The notes below the pieces were generated by a model. It made no database searches and was not told the DNA's origin. It saw only the letters and a list, made by a program, of their open reading frames with translations. 64,000 bases of DNA from Strigamia acuminata (lineage: Eukaryota; Arthropoda; Chilopoda; Geophilomorpha; Linotaeniidae). The stretch spans positions 18,352,001 through 18,416,000 of the forward strand of contig OX442316.1 in NCBI GenBank assembly GCA_949358305.1. The letters are read 5' to 3'. Shown here piece by piece: positions 26,367-35,631 of this stretch. The translations under genes were made by a program, and so were the position numbers. Positions within the stretch are counted from its first letter, which is position 1, and the number at the start of each line of letters is the position of its first letter.

Positions 26367-26389
26367 GGAAGCGTGCTGGGCCCATAACC
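26367..26389 (-). other. primer-binding site matching initiator tRNA-Met anticodon arm
   Basis: Directly inside the 5' LTR, the minus strand reads GGTTATGGGCCCAGC and continues for eight more bases. All 23 are complementary to the anticodon arm of eukaryotic initiator tRNA-Met as I recall it. Drosophila copia primes from this internal region, using a half tRNA cut in the anticodon loop rather than the 3' end. Confidence 0.85.
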
Positions 26390-26590
26390 TGTAGTTTTTA
26401 GTGTCGAAGGTTGGGACAATGATAAGACGCGTGGTTAGGTTTAACAGCAAATGACTAACTTTATTCTAATTGCTAACACATTATATACAGGTGCGCTCAA
26501 CCCTGATTGGTTTACGCCAAGTACGTCATCTGGACGTCGTGGGTGCGCAGGTGAAACGTTCACCTGGCGTGAAGACTGGGCACTCAAAAC
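26390..26590 (-). repeat. 5' LTR of the copia-type element, end-truncated
   Basis: These 201 bp are identical to 24004-24204. On the minus strand this LTR starts at GTTTTGAGTG instead of TGTTGGTTTTGAG, so five terminal bases are missing. One extra base (26591) separates it from the right 195-bp repeat. Confidence 0.92.
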
Positions 26591-26591
26591 A

Positions 26592-26786
26592 AGGCAAAGT
26601 CACAATCCGAAACCACTTTGGATCGGATCTTGAGACTGATATACAGTAAGTAGAACTTACTACCGTATCACCATTGAGAAAAATAATAATAATAATAATA
26701 CTAAACTCACCTTCATAACAAAGTGTTGTTTAGCTGGTTTAGTAGAGACGAGAGGATTGATTAATTAATTAATTAAGTAATTAAAT
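26592..26786 (+). repeat. 195-bp direct repeat, right copy
   Basis: Identical to 23809-24003. It is followed by AATTAATTAATTGAT, the natural continuation of the host sequence interrupted at 24003. Confidence 0.95.
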
Positions 26787-26859
26787 AATTAATTAATTGA
26801 TAAACAGCAGAAGCAAAGCCGATACTGGAGATGACGATGAGGCAGTGCATAAAAGAGTA

Positions 26860-27975
26860 TGTAGTGACCCTAGTGGTCACTAGATGAAGAACAGAAATGT
26901 GTCTGGAAATATTTTATATATTTCATATTTTTATTTGAGTTTATTTTTTATGCCTGAACAGGAAGTCTGGCATAACTTGAAGACATGAGGGTGGTTGCCA
27001 GGGCAACCAGCCCATGAGCTTCCTGTAACAGGAAATGCTTCCTGCAGAGAATGAGAAAAAATCTTCAGTCCGAAATCAACTTTGAGAGCAACAAGTCACA
27101 AAATCTACCCTGGGAAAATACAATTCTTCAAGTGGATTTGGTGAAAGATTGCCTGAGTATTTAGACTCCTTCTTGCAAATTGCTAAAGCAGTTTTGAGAT
27201 GTTCTTGAGTATTGAGACTCATTTCTTACAATAACATAAAGTTATTGTGGGAGTTCTTGCTACTGTGTACATCCAGTAGTGGGAAATTTATCTTGCTGAT
27301 TGAGCATATTCATCAGTGGGATTTTCATCTTGCCAAGCAGCCATTGTTTGGAGAGATCATCATTCTTGCCAAGCAGCCATTGTTTGGATGAGAAATCCTC
27401 ATTGGGAAATTTGTCCCAGTCAACATAAAGCGGAATTTGCCGCAACCACGGAGTCATCAAGGAAGAAGAGTCGGAATTGTGTCCGAGTTCAAGTCACCAA
27501 GAATTCGGAAATTTGTCCGGTTTAACCAGGAATGAACATCGTGAGTAAAGAGTGAAGTTTGGACGCCGTTTTGAGGTTTGGAGCGGGCATTGAGGTCCGA
27601 GAGCGAGTATCGAGGTCCGAGAGCGAGCGTCGAGTGAAGAACGAGGTTCGAGAGCGAGCGTCGAGTGAAGAACGAAGTTCGAGAGCGAGCGACAAGCCAT
27701 CGCCGCTATTTTGTATTATTTTCGCCATTTCACCTTCAATTATTATTACTTTTACCTTTAATTCCTATTATTTAATTGTATTTTACTATTAGTTTATTCA
27801 AGCCAAGAATAAATCTTTTTCCTTTATTTAAGAACTAATTAGTGATTATTTCTTCTTTGATTAGTCAGTTAAGATTTTAGAGTTGAGTTTTAGTAGAATT
27901 TTGATAAGTCCCGATGCGGCACCAATGAGAAAGAAATTTCACTATTATTTTATAGTGAAATTTGAGCTCATTACA
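26860..27975 (+). repeat. 5' LTR (1116 bp)
   Basis: The first 210 bp (26860-27069) are identical to the start of the 3' LTR; the rest is clearly divergent but alignable. It has an AATAAA near 27809. Two internal tandem repeats are a roughly 36-bp CTTGCCAAGCAGCCATTGTT unit at about 27330-27390 and a GAGCGAGCGTCGAGTGAAGA unit at about 27597-27690. Confidence 0.88.
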
Positions 27976-27976
27976 C

Positions 27977-27993
27977 TTGGGGGCCTGGGCCTG
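27977..27993 (+). other. primer-binding-site-like sequence
   Basis: TTGGGGGCCTGGGCCTG lies one base inside the 5' LTR. Its TGG start matches the CCA end of tRNAs, as retroelement primer sites do. I cannot name the tRNA. Confidence 0.5.
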
Positions 27994-28237
27994 AAAGATT
28001 TGAACCTTAACAACTTTTATTTAGTTGAGGGACCTAATTTGTTTGGAAAATTGTTTTTTGATAGGTTAATTAGATTGAGGAACTTCTATTTTTTGATTTG
28101 TAGTAAGAATAGGTGTGAATTTTTTTTTTTTGGTTCTCAAACAAAAAAGGGGGAAAATGGTTAACAGAGTTTAGAAGATATTTTTCTAAGTTAAACTATT
28201 TCTTTCTTCATTATCCTATCTACTAAAAATTAACATC

Positions 28238-31200
28238 ATGTCTGATCATCATAAGAAACAAGTACAAAGACCAACCATGGAAGTTCAACAATCATCATTG
28301 CGATTGAAAAGATATAGTTTGCCACCACATTTGGGATTGTTACACCACACAGAAGATATGTCGTCTCCGATTGCCATTAAGAACACAGATGACAGAAAAC
28401 ATTCCAAGATTGTTCAACGGGATCAAGAAAATTTTTTCCAAGATTTTACAATCAAGATGGCTGACCACCAACTACAAGCCAGCCAGAGTAGAAGTGGTAC
28501 ATTAACAATCCATAAGACACGGCAATCAAGAGATAAAAATGAAATGCGTCATTCTTCTTCACCACAGAACTATCAAAGAAGATGCGATCAACGAGATCAG
28601 GATATACCAAAATACGACATTCGATATGATAACCGAAATGATTCGGGACTTGATAGTCGAAGCGAAGTTAATCAAAGAAAAGAAGAACATGGTCCTTCTA
28701 CGTCACGAGAACATTCGCTCAAAGACGATTTCCGCCAATACGAGGACTTCCAGTCGCGAAATGAGTCGCACTACCGTGACAAAGAGTGTCAACAAGAGGA
28801 CTCACATTCGCGAAACGAGTCGCGTTATTGTTGCGAATCACGTCAACGCGAAAATTCAGATCCGCGAAATGAGTCGCATTATCATGACGAAATTTGCCAC
28901 AGAAGTGAATCACGTTTTAAGAACAACTCACGTCCAAACGAGGACTCAAATCAGCGAAATGAGTCGCGTTATCAGGACGAAGCCCGCCAGAAAAGTGAAT
29001 CACATTTCAAAGACAAAGCGTGTCAGCAAAACGAGTATGGTTACTCTTATCGAAATGAGTCGTATAACTTTGGTTCACCAGCAAACGCAATAAAAGAACA
29101 AGAATTCGTCTTGAAACAAACGGATGAAAGTCTAGCAAAATCTCCCTCGAGTTCCCAGGAATCAGTGGATTTAACAATGCAAACAGTGCAATCACCAAAA
29201 CAATGCGTACCACGTGCCACATGTCAAAAGTGTTTATTGCTAAATCGCGCAAGATTCTCACCCAGTTGCAGGACCGACTTGACACAGTTGAAAAGAATAA
29301 TTTCGCCAACACGTCTCAAGCTGCGAGAAGTACAAGACCGGATGCTAGACATTACGCATGAAGCATGTTATTGCCACATAAATGAACCAATGTCCCACGA
29401 GGAATATGCTGCATGGATAGCTGCGGCGAATGATCGAGATCAGCGGAGGGAATGTTACAGATTAGAAGAGCAAAAACTACAGGAACAATTACTTGTGGAA
29501 GAGCGCAAGGAACGTGAAACCAAATTGGACAATAAACTCGCGCAAATAAGAATGGAGCTTGAAATACGCGAAACACAAAATAAATTCGAAGCCAACAAAG
29601 TACAATCACGAAGACATTACGTATCGCGCACCACATCTCCAGTACGTTCATTATCTGAAAATGTAAAATCCATTCCACGAAGCAAAAGCGATCTCACGAA
29701 ATTGTTGTTCGAAGAACCAATCGAAATAACCGAAGAAAGAGGTTGTTTAATAAAGGCGGATAAGAAGACTTCGACCAGAAAATCAGTTGACAGCACGGCA
29801 TTATCAGCAGTACGCTCGCCAACCCGACTTAAATTACAAGAAGTACGTCGCCGTTTACAGACCGAAACTAGAGACAGTCCTGCAGAGACGAAACGTCAAT
29901 CCAGAGATGACCAGAAAATTTTAAGATATGGGACCAGTGCTGAGGTAACCACAAGGAAAAGACACAACTCACCAGTGGACTTAAGGTTTTCTGAAGTTGC
30001 CAAAAAATTGTCATTGCCAGTAGCAATGGATGCAGTCAAGAAGGCATTAAAAAGGTTATCTACATCTGGTGAAGAAACAGAAACAATGTCTGAATCGAGG
30101 AAAAGCTTAATTCTAGAAATGAAAACATTTTCGATTAATTTTGCAAAAAAGACACCTTCTGAAAAAATGGAAAAGATTGACAGCTTTAATCAAGCACTCG
30201 TCGTAGAAGGGAAGACAATGGAATCATCATTGCATGTTGAAAACGAAAATTTTCCTAAAGCATCTCCACCAGCTCAGGAAGACGCAAAGAAGTCAAAACC
30301 AGATCCACAAGAGCTGCGGTACATGGCACATTCACGGTGTCCACCAGTTAGGAATACAGCAAGTGTCATGCATCAGTCGAAAGTTGAACAGTCAATTACG
30401 GATTCAACAGGAAATGCAGTAAAGCGAGGAAATGACGATACAAAATATCGTAGAGATAATAACCAAACCTCAACACCTGCTCAGAAGAAAATGTTATTTG
30501 ATGTCATGGACAAGCAGAACCTCCAACAACCAGATGACATCAGAATGTCCACAGCAAACAGAGAACTTGGCCAAACACAAGTTGACACATGTATGGCAGG
30601 CTGGCCAAACGAAAATGATCGTCACCATCAAAGATCAATCAATTTCGAAAATTTCAATGACCAAAAAACAGCCATAGATGGTAGACAACAAGAAGAAAAA
30701 AGTGTGCAAAGTGCAGAAGACACACGACATGCAGAAGGCACACAGGGTGTCGAAAGTGATAAAATTACACAAAGTGCGTCCAAATCGGACAAAATGCAAG
30801 CTCACAAAAATGCGCAACCTCTACAGGATACACAAAATTCTGATGATAAGAAGAACCAAGATGATGCACAGATTGCAGAAAAAATTATCGAATCGGACAC
30901 AGAAAATTTGATTTTTGAAAACTTAGAAGAAAATCCATTGCTTTTTCCAAAAAGTGTAGATTTTGAAACTGATGAACAAGTTCAACCATTTCCAAAAAAG
31001 GGGGGAAGAGTGATGGAAAAAGAGAAAAAGAATCAAAATTCATCCAGGAATCCTAGAAAATCAGAAAATAAATGTCTGGTTCGAGAAACGAAAATTGTTC
31101 GAAAACAACTTCGAAAAGTGATCAAACGACTGACAGATAATGTAATGTTACAAGATTCCACGTTTTCACCGAAATTATGTCGGCAGAATTCAGAGTGGCC

Positions 31201-32530
31201 CTCCAAATATTTCATCGTGGCTCTGAAGAACATACTGGAAAATATAACTTCTGAAGACCTACAGGAAGTAAAAATTTTGATCAAAAATTGTTATCAGCGA
31301 CTGGATTTGGCAAATGAAACTCAAGACACCAAAGAAAAAGTGGAGAAGCTGCCAAAGAAAAGAATCCAAGCTAAACAGCAATTGATTCAATTAGAGGAAA
31401 GGTCTGAAGTTAAACTGGTAGAAACAATCCAAACATCTGGAGATACAAGGAGTGAACATGAAAATGAAAAACCTCTACAAACAGATGATTACAAGATGCT
31501 TTGCAGTAAACAGCATACAAATACAGGATTGAAAGGACGACCAGAAAATCAAGATTGCCAAGTATTAACATCAATTGGTCAAATTGAAAAACAAGGTCCA
31601 CGACCAACAGAAAAAGAAAACAGAATTTTGGAAAAAACTTTGCAGAGAATTGACTTGAAGCAACACAACACTCAATCAATTGAGTTACCAAAATTTGCTG
31701 CCAGCTCAATCACAACTGAAAACATTTCAAAAATTAATTTATTGGAAAAGCAACCAAATCAAATAATCCAAGTTGATCAACACTTCATGGAGTCCAGTGA
31801 AGTTAAAACTGCAATGAAGCTTAGTTACGCAAGCTACACTGAATCAACTGACCTACAGAAACATATTGTCAGTGCAGTTGCAATTGGAAATAAGTCCAAG
31901 ATTAATTTTTCAGATACTGTTAAAAAATCTGATTGTAGCAATTCAGACAGCAGAGCTACAGTGCCCACTACAGTTACAATTAAGAGTACATCTGAAGGAA
32001 AACAGCCAGTTGCAAGTTTTTTATTGGAGGAGTTCAGAATTCAACATGTAGATTTGCCAAACACTCAACCGGAAATCCAGAAGCAGTGGCTTGAAATTGA
32101 GAAGATTGCAGGGAATAAAATCACATTAATGGAAAGCAAAAAGCCATTGAATTTTGAAGCAACAAACGCATCAGCTGTGCAACAACAATTAGTGGCGACA
32201 ACACCAGAAATGAATGTTAAAACTCAGAATGATCGAGCTGACTCAGGCAAAGTTTTGCAAGATGCCTGTTTCAGATCATTTGAACACACAACTGAAAATC
32301 AATTGCCTGTTCGAGCCAACTGGACCGGTCACTTGAAGGAAGCTGCCGGAAGAAGCGGATGGCAGGATTTCAGTCCTGGGAGCGGGACACCATCTGCAAT
32401 TGCTGGACAGAATCAATCGGTTACGACAAGGAATGATTCAACGAAATCCCAAGACAAACTGAAGTTTTCGGTCTCCGAGTCTGAAATCCCCATCAAGGAC
32501 TTCGCCTCGAGGATCGATGATGAGATTTAG
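28238..32530 (+). CDS. 1430-aa LTR-element protein of unknown function
   Basis: One uninterrupted ORF fills the interior of the LTR element, starting 262 bp after the 5' LTR and ending 36 bp before the 3' LTR. I recognise no domain. The N-terminal 340 residues are hydrophilic and contain five RNES(H/R/Y)Y-type repeats at about residues 172-275. A Cys cluster (C-x4-C-x2-C) lies near 332-340 and a YCHINEP segment near 380. Residues of about 387-450 form a charged, coiled-coil-like segment (YRLEEQKLQEQLLVEERKER). A repeated motif occurs three times: SPTRLKLREV (about 357), SPTRLKLQEV (about 526) and SPVDLRFSEV (about 577). The rest is polar, Gln/Lys/Glu/Ser-rich and probably disordered, with a Cys-containing helical patch around 955-1020. 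It may be a diverged Gag-like protein, a captured host gene or a new accessory protein. Function unknown. Confidence 0.85.
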   Translation: MSDHHKKQVQRPTMEVQQSSLRLKRYSLPPHLGLLHHTEDMSSPIAIKNTDDRKHSKIVQRDQENFFQDFTIKMADHQLQASQSRSGTLTIHKTRQSRDKNEMRHSSSPQNYQRRCDQRDQDIPKYDIRYDNRNDSGLDSRSEVNQRKEEHGPSTSREHSLKDDFRQYEDFQSRNESHYRDKECQQEDSHSRNESRYCCESRQRENSDPRNESHYHDEICHRSESRFKNNSRPNEDSNQRNESRYQDEARQKSESHFKDKACQQNEYGYSYRNESYNFGSPANAIKEQEFVLKQTDESLAKSPSSSQESVDLTMQTVQSPKQCVPRATCQKCLLLNRARFSPSCRTDLTQLKRIISPTRLKLREVQDRMLDITHEACYCHINEPMSHEEYAAWIAAANDRDQRRECYRLEEQKLQEQLLVEERKERETKLDNKLAQIRMELEIRETQNKFEANKVQSRRHYVSRTTSPVRSLSENVKSIPRSKSDLTKLLFEEPIEITEERGCLIKADKKTSTRKSVDSTALSAVRSPTRLKLQEVRRRLQTETRDSPAETKRQSRDDQKILRYGTSAEVTTRKRHNSPVDLRFSEVAKKLSLPVAMDAVKKALKRLSTSGEETETMSESRKSLILEMKTFSINFAKKTPSEKMEKIDSFNQALVVEGKTMESSLHVENENFPKASPPAQEDAKKSKPDPQELRYMAHSRCPPVRNTASVMHQSKVEQSITDSTGNAVKRGNDDTKYRRDNNQTSTPAQKKMLFDVMDKQNLQQPDDIRMSTANRELGQTQVDTCMAGWPNENDRHHQRSINFENFNDQKTAIDGRQQEEKSVQSAEDTRHAEGTQGVESDKITQSASKSDKMQAHKNAQPLQDTQNSDDKKNQDDAQIAEKIIESDTENLIFENLEENPLLFPKSVDFETDEQVQPFPKKGGRVMEKEKKNQNSSRNPRKSENKCLVRETKIVRKQLRKVIKRLTDNVMLQDSTFSPKLCRQNSEWPSKYFIVALKNILENITSEDLQEVKILIKNCYQRLDLANETQDTKEKVEKLPKKRIQAKQQLIQLEERSEVKLVETIQTSGDTRSEHENEKPLQTDDYKMLCSKQHTNTGLKGRPENQDCQVLTSIGQIEKQGPRPTEKENRILEKTLQRIDLKQHNTQSIELPKFAASSITTENISKINLLEKQPNQIIQVDQHFMESSEVKTAMKLSYASYTESTDLQKHIVSAVAIGNKSKINFSDTVKKSDCSNSDSRATVPTTVTIKSTSEGKQPVASFLLEEFRIQHVDLPNTQPEIQKQWLEIEKIAGNKITLMESKKPLNFEATNASAVQQQLVATTPEMNVKTQNDRADSGKVLQDACFRSFEHTTENQLPVRANWTGHLKEAAGRSGWQDFSPGSGTPSAIAGQNQSVTTRNDSTKSQDKLKFSVSESEIPIKDFASRIDDEI

Positions 32531-32552
32531 AGAAGTTAGGAACTAACTTCCC

Positions 32553-32566
32553 AAAAAGGGGGGAAG
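32553..32566 (+). other. polypurine tract
   Basis: AAAAAGGGGGGAAG immediately precedes the 3' LTR, the standard primer for plus-strand DNA synthesis in LTR elements. It falls just after the ORF stop. Confidence 0.9.
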
Positions 32567-33585
32567 TGTAGTGACCCTAGTGGTCACTAGATGAAGAACA
32601 GAAATGTGTCTGGAAATATTTTATATATTTCATATTTTTATTTGAGTTTATTTTTTATGCCTGAACAGGAAGTCTGGCATAACTTGAAGACATGAGGGTG
32701 GTTGCCAGGGCAACCAGCCCATGAGCTTCCTGTAACAGGAAATGCTTCCTGCAGAGAATGAGAAAAAATCTTCAGTTTGAAACTTACTTTGAGAGCAACC
32801 AGTCACCAAAAATCTTCCTGAGAAAACACCATTCTACAAGCTGATTAGTGAAAGATTGCCAGAGTATTTGGACTCAGTCTTACAAATTGCCGGAGCAATT
32901 TGTGAGATACTTCTTGCTGTTACTTCAGTTAGTGACAGTGGGATTTTCATCTTGCCAAACAAGTATTGTTTGGAGGGATTTCTATTCTCGGCCAACAGCC
33001 ATTGTTGGACTGAGATTTCTCACTCGCAACGAAGCGAAGTGAGCGCGAGTGTGAGAGATTGTTAGGCGGAATCAGCCGCAACGACGCCGCGACGACGACG
33101 TTGCGACCTGGAGAGGACGAAGAGAGCGGGATTGAGCCCGAACGAGTCACGAGGAAGTAGTTGGAACGGAATTGAGTCCGTATTGAAGAAACGCCGAGGC
33201 CGAGCCGAGCGTCGAGTGAAGCGAATCCAAGCGTTCGGCGTTCCCGAGAAGTGGAGTCGTCGAATCGACTGGATTCTTTATCGTTTTCCTTTGCTTTTAA
33301 TTATATTTCTTTTAGTAAATTATTTCTTCAGTCGTCTAATTTATCATTTTATCACAAAATAATATCCGTATTTTAATATCTTGTATTTGATTTAGTGTTT
33401 ATTCTAAGTTTGAATAAATCAGCCTTTTTATTGAGAAATAATAGAGTCATTATTTTTCTTAGTGTTTAACTTGAAGTTTGAGTTAAAATTGAGTTATTTG
33501 TGAAGTATTTGTATAAGTCCTGGCACGGCATCAATGAGTTTAGTTTTATTGTTAATATTCCTAACCGTAATTTGAGCTCATTACA
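32567..33585 (+). repeat. 3' LTR (1019 bp)
   Basis: This pairs with 26860-27975. It is perfectly identical over 32567-32776 and then diverges with substitutions and indels. It ends with the same GAGCTCATTACA and has an AATAAA near 33412. It lacks the GAGCGAGCG tandem repeat of the 5' LTR. Confidence 0.88.
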
Positions 33586-35369
33586 AGTAGACCAACCGTC
33601 CCGACCGTTCGGTTGCCTTTATATGGCGAGCCAATGTGTACACACCCACCCACATGCTCAATATTGGATTGGAAAAGCATTGGTTCGTTTGATGGGGCGA
33701 CCCCACTAAGTGTTATGACATCGGAAATACCCTACGAAACCGTTCCCGCCCCCTTAACTATCCGTTGACCCCGCCTTCGGGCTTAGAGTATCAACAGGTG
33801 AAACGCCACGCAGAGAAACCAACCAACAAACTCCCCAACAAACACTGCATTGCCGGTCTGCCACAATACAATATCACTAAGTTGTTTTTTATTTATTTTT
33901 ATTTTTTTGAATAAAATGGAGTCTTCTATTTCATTGTGGGGGTTTGTGATTGGTCGATGCTGTGGTCCTGTTAAGTGTAATTTACAACTCATAAAAATCT
34001 ACCTTTCTAATCAAACACACCTCTCTTTCTCTCACTTTTTCTCTGAACGGCTTCATTCACTGCGTGTTGATTAACTCGTAGCTCGCAAATTAACATTTCT
34101 TAGAATATAATAAAAACAAGCTGGAAATTATCAAAGGGTGTGTGCTGTTGTCTAGTGGTCTTCTGTGAATTAATCTCAAGATGAAACGGAAAAGAATATT
34201 TCTTCCTTCACAGAGGTTCATGTTTTCATTAGCTTTTACGAGTTCTTTTCTACTTTGCAGCTAAATGCTAACCTACATACTGTAAATGGTCTTTATATAT
34301 ACGCTATATATTTTTTTTATTATGTTTATTTACATTGGAATCGGATGTTTGCTAAATTAATCGTTTTGATATTATACGATACTTGAGATAATAGTTGATC
34401 TATTTCTTACTAAGACGAGAATGGGTTGATGATTTAAGTGCTGTTTTTTACTATTTCGCTCGTTAGTATTTGTAAATTATTCTTTAATTATGCCTCGCAG
34501 TGACGTAAGAGGTAATCATCACCGCGGAACGACGGCTGCTTTAATCAAACAGTGAGTTCGGTGTTTATGTTTTCTTAACGCTTCCTCTGGGGATCAGGAT
34601 TTGATCAATTTACTCGCGGCTGCGGGCTTCCTCTTCTTCTTGCTAATTAGAAAGAAATATTACAGGTTTTGTCAAGACTTTATATAAATTTCTGTGCAAA
34701 ATTAAGTTATCTTCAGTAAAAGATAAAAAGTGTTTACTTTTGAATGTCGAAACCAAAACTTTGTGGTTCGAGACTTGAGAAGATTATACTAAACAGTAAT
34801 TACTGAATCGGCAACTGGCTACTGATTTTCAACAAGTTTTTAAGGTCGATAACAGTTGCTGAGTCGCCAAATGAGTATTTGAAAAACAGTTTATCAGTAA
34901 ACCACTCGAAATTAGCAAATATTGCTGTGTTTCGTCTACATGGCTTTATTCTATATTCATTACATTGATGGCAATACAACTTAATGAGAAAATTTTAAAT
35001 TTATTTTAAAATAAAATTAAATCTTTTGCGGTATAAATTAATTAATAAAAAAGTTCTCAGGCGTTAATTTAAATAGAAGTGCACTGTAGGTGCCAACGGG
35101 GCAACAGAGTTGTTTACTCTCACACCTAGTCCAGACATCAATATGCTGATAATAAAAAAATTAATTAAAACCGTAGAATAACAGGAACTGGAACAGATGT
35201 GCGGGAAAACAAAATCATTCAGGAAAAGATTGTGTATAAGTCACCATCAAAGAGATTATATTTTAATACCGGTATTGATGCTTGACCTTTCGTACTGCGT
35301 GATAATAAGTCACATTATGACTAACTTTTTACACGGGATTGATAACAACTTGGTAGTCGCATATAAACG
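33586..35369. other. intergenic DNA between the retroelement and Fray
   Basis: Host sequence resumes after AGTA at 33589. I see no supported ORF, RNA gene or repeat of note. The last few hundred bases presumably contain upstream control sequences of the transcript starting near 35.37 kb. Confidence 0.4.
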
Positions 35370-35559
35370 ATGAGCAAATTATATCATTTCGATTGTTTCG
35401 CTTTACGGGATTCGTATCGTACATTTTCGTGCCATAATGCCAGTGTCAACGTGAGTTTAATTAACATTTTATTTATATTTTCTCATTGTTTTCTTTTTTC
35501 TTTAGGAAAACTATCGATTGTACACCGAGTTCTTATTCGGGATCGCCCGGAACATGTAA
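35370..35559 (+). CDS. possible spliced 44-aa ORF or uORF upstream of Fray
   Basis: An ATG at 35370 opens 27 codons to a donor (GTGAGT at 35451). A T-rich acceptor (CTTTAG, ending 35505) joins in phase 0 to 18 codons ending TAA at 35559. The 44-aa product contains SKLYHFDCFALRDSYRTF and ends ENYRLYTEFLFGIARNM. It may be a micropeptide gene, an upstream ORF in the Fray leader, or chance. The next block (35624 onward) is also preceded by an acceptor, which favours a multi-exon Fray 5' leader. I do not recognise the peptide. Confidence 0.3.
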
Positions 35560-35631
35560 ACAATGAGTTTTATTAGTTAAAAAACGATTTTATAATTGAT
35601 GTTTGATGCACTTTTTTGTGCAGACCGCAAA

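Larger units (their letters stand above)
24004..26590 (-). mobile_element. copia-type LTR retrotransposon, non-autonomous, pol mostly deleted
   Basis: Read on the minus strand, the order is 5' LTR (26590-26390), primer-binding site, one ORF for Gag and protease, polypurine tract CTCAGGGGAAG (24220-24210) and 3' LTR (24209-24004). The shared 201 bp of the LTRs are identical, so the copy is young. Integrase, reverse transcriptase and RNase H are absent, so mobilisation would need proteins supplied in trans. Instead of a 5-bp duplication it is bounded by a perfect 195-bp host repeat. The 5' LTR lacks the terminal five bases (TGTTG) that the 3' LTR has. Confidence 0.92.
26860..33585 (+). mobile_element. 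LTR retroelement carrying one novel 1430-aa ORF
   Basis: This has complete LTR-element architecture: LTRs beginning TGTAGTGACC and ending GAGCTCATTACA, a PBS-like site just inside the 5' LTR, a polypurine tract just before the 3' LTR, and a 4-bp target duplication AGTA (26856-26859 and 33586-33589). Total length is 6.7 kb with a 4.6-kb interior. The 4-bp duplication and T-G/C-A ends fit a Ty3/gypsy-like integrase, but the element encodes none. There is no RT YxDD, integrase HHCC or DDE, or protease DS/TG motif. It must be mobilised in trans. The single long ORF is uninterrupted. Confidence 0.88.

Noticed and set aside
28539-29093. 184-codon frame inside the 1430-aa ORF
   Set aside because: Shadow frame with Arg/Thr/Met-rich translation, fully explained by the RNES repeat coding in the main frame.
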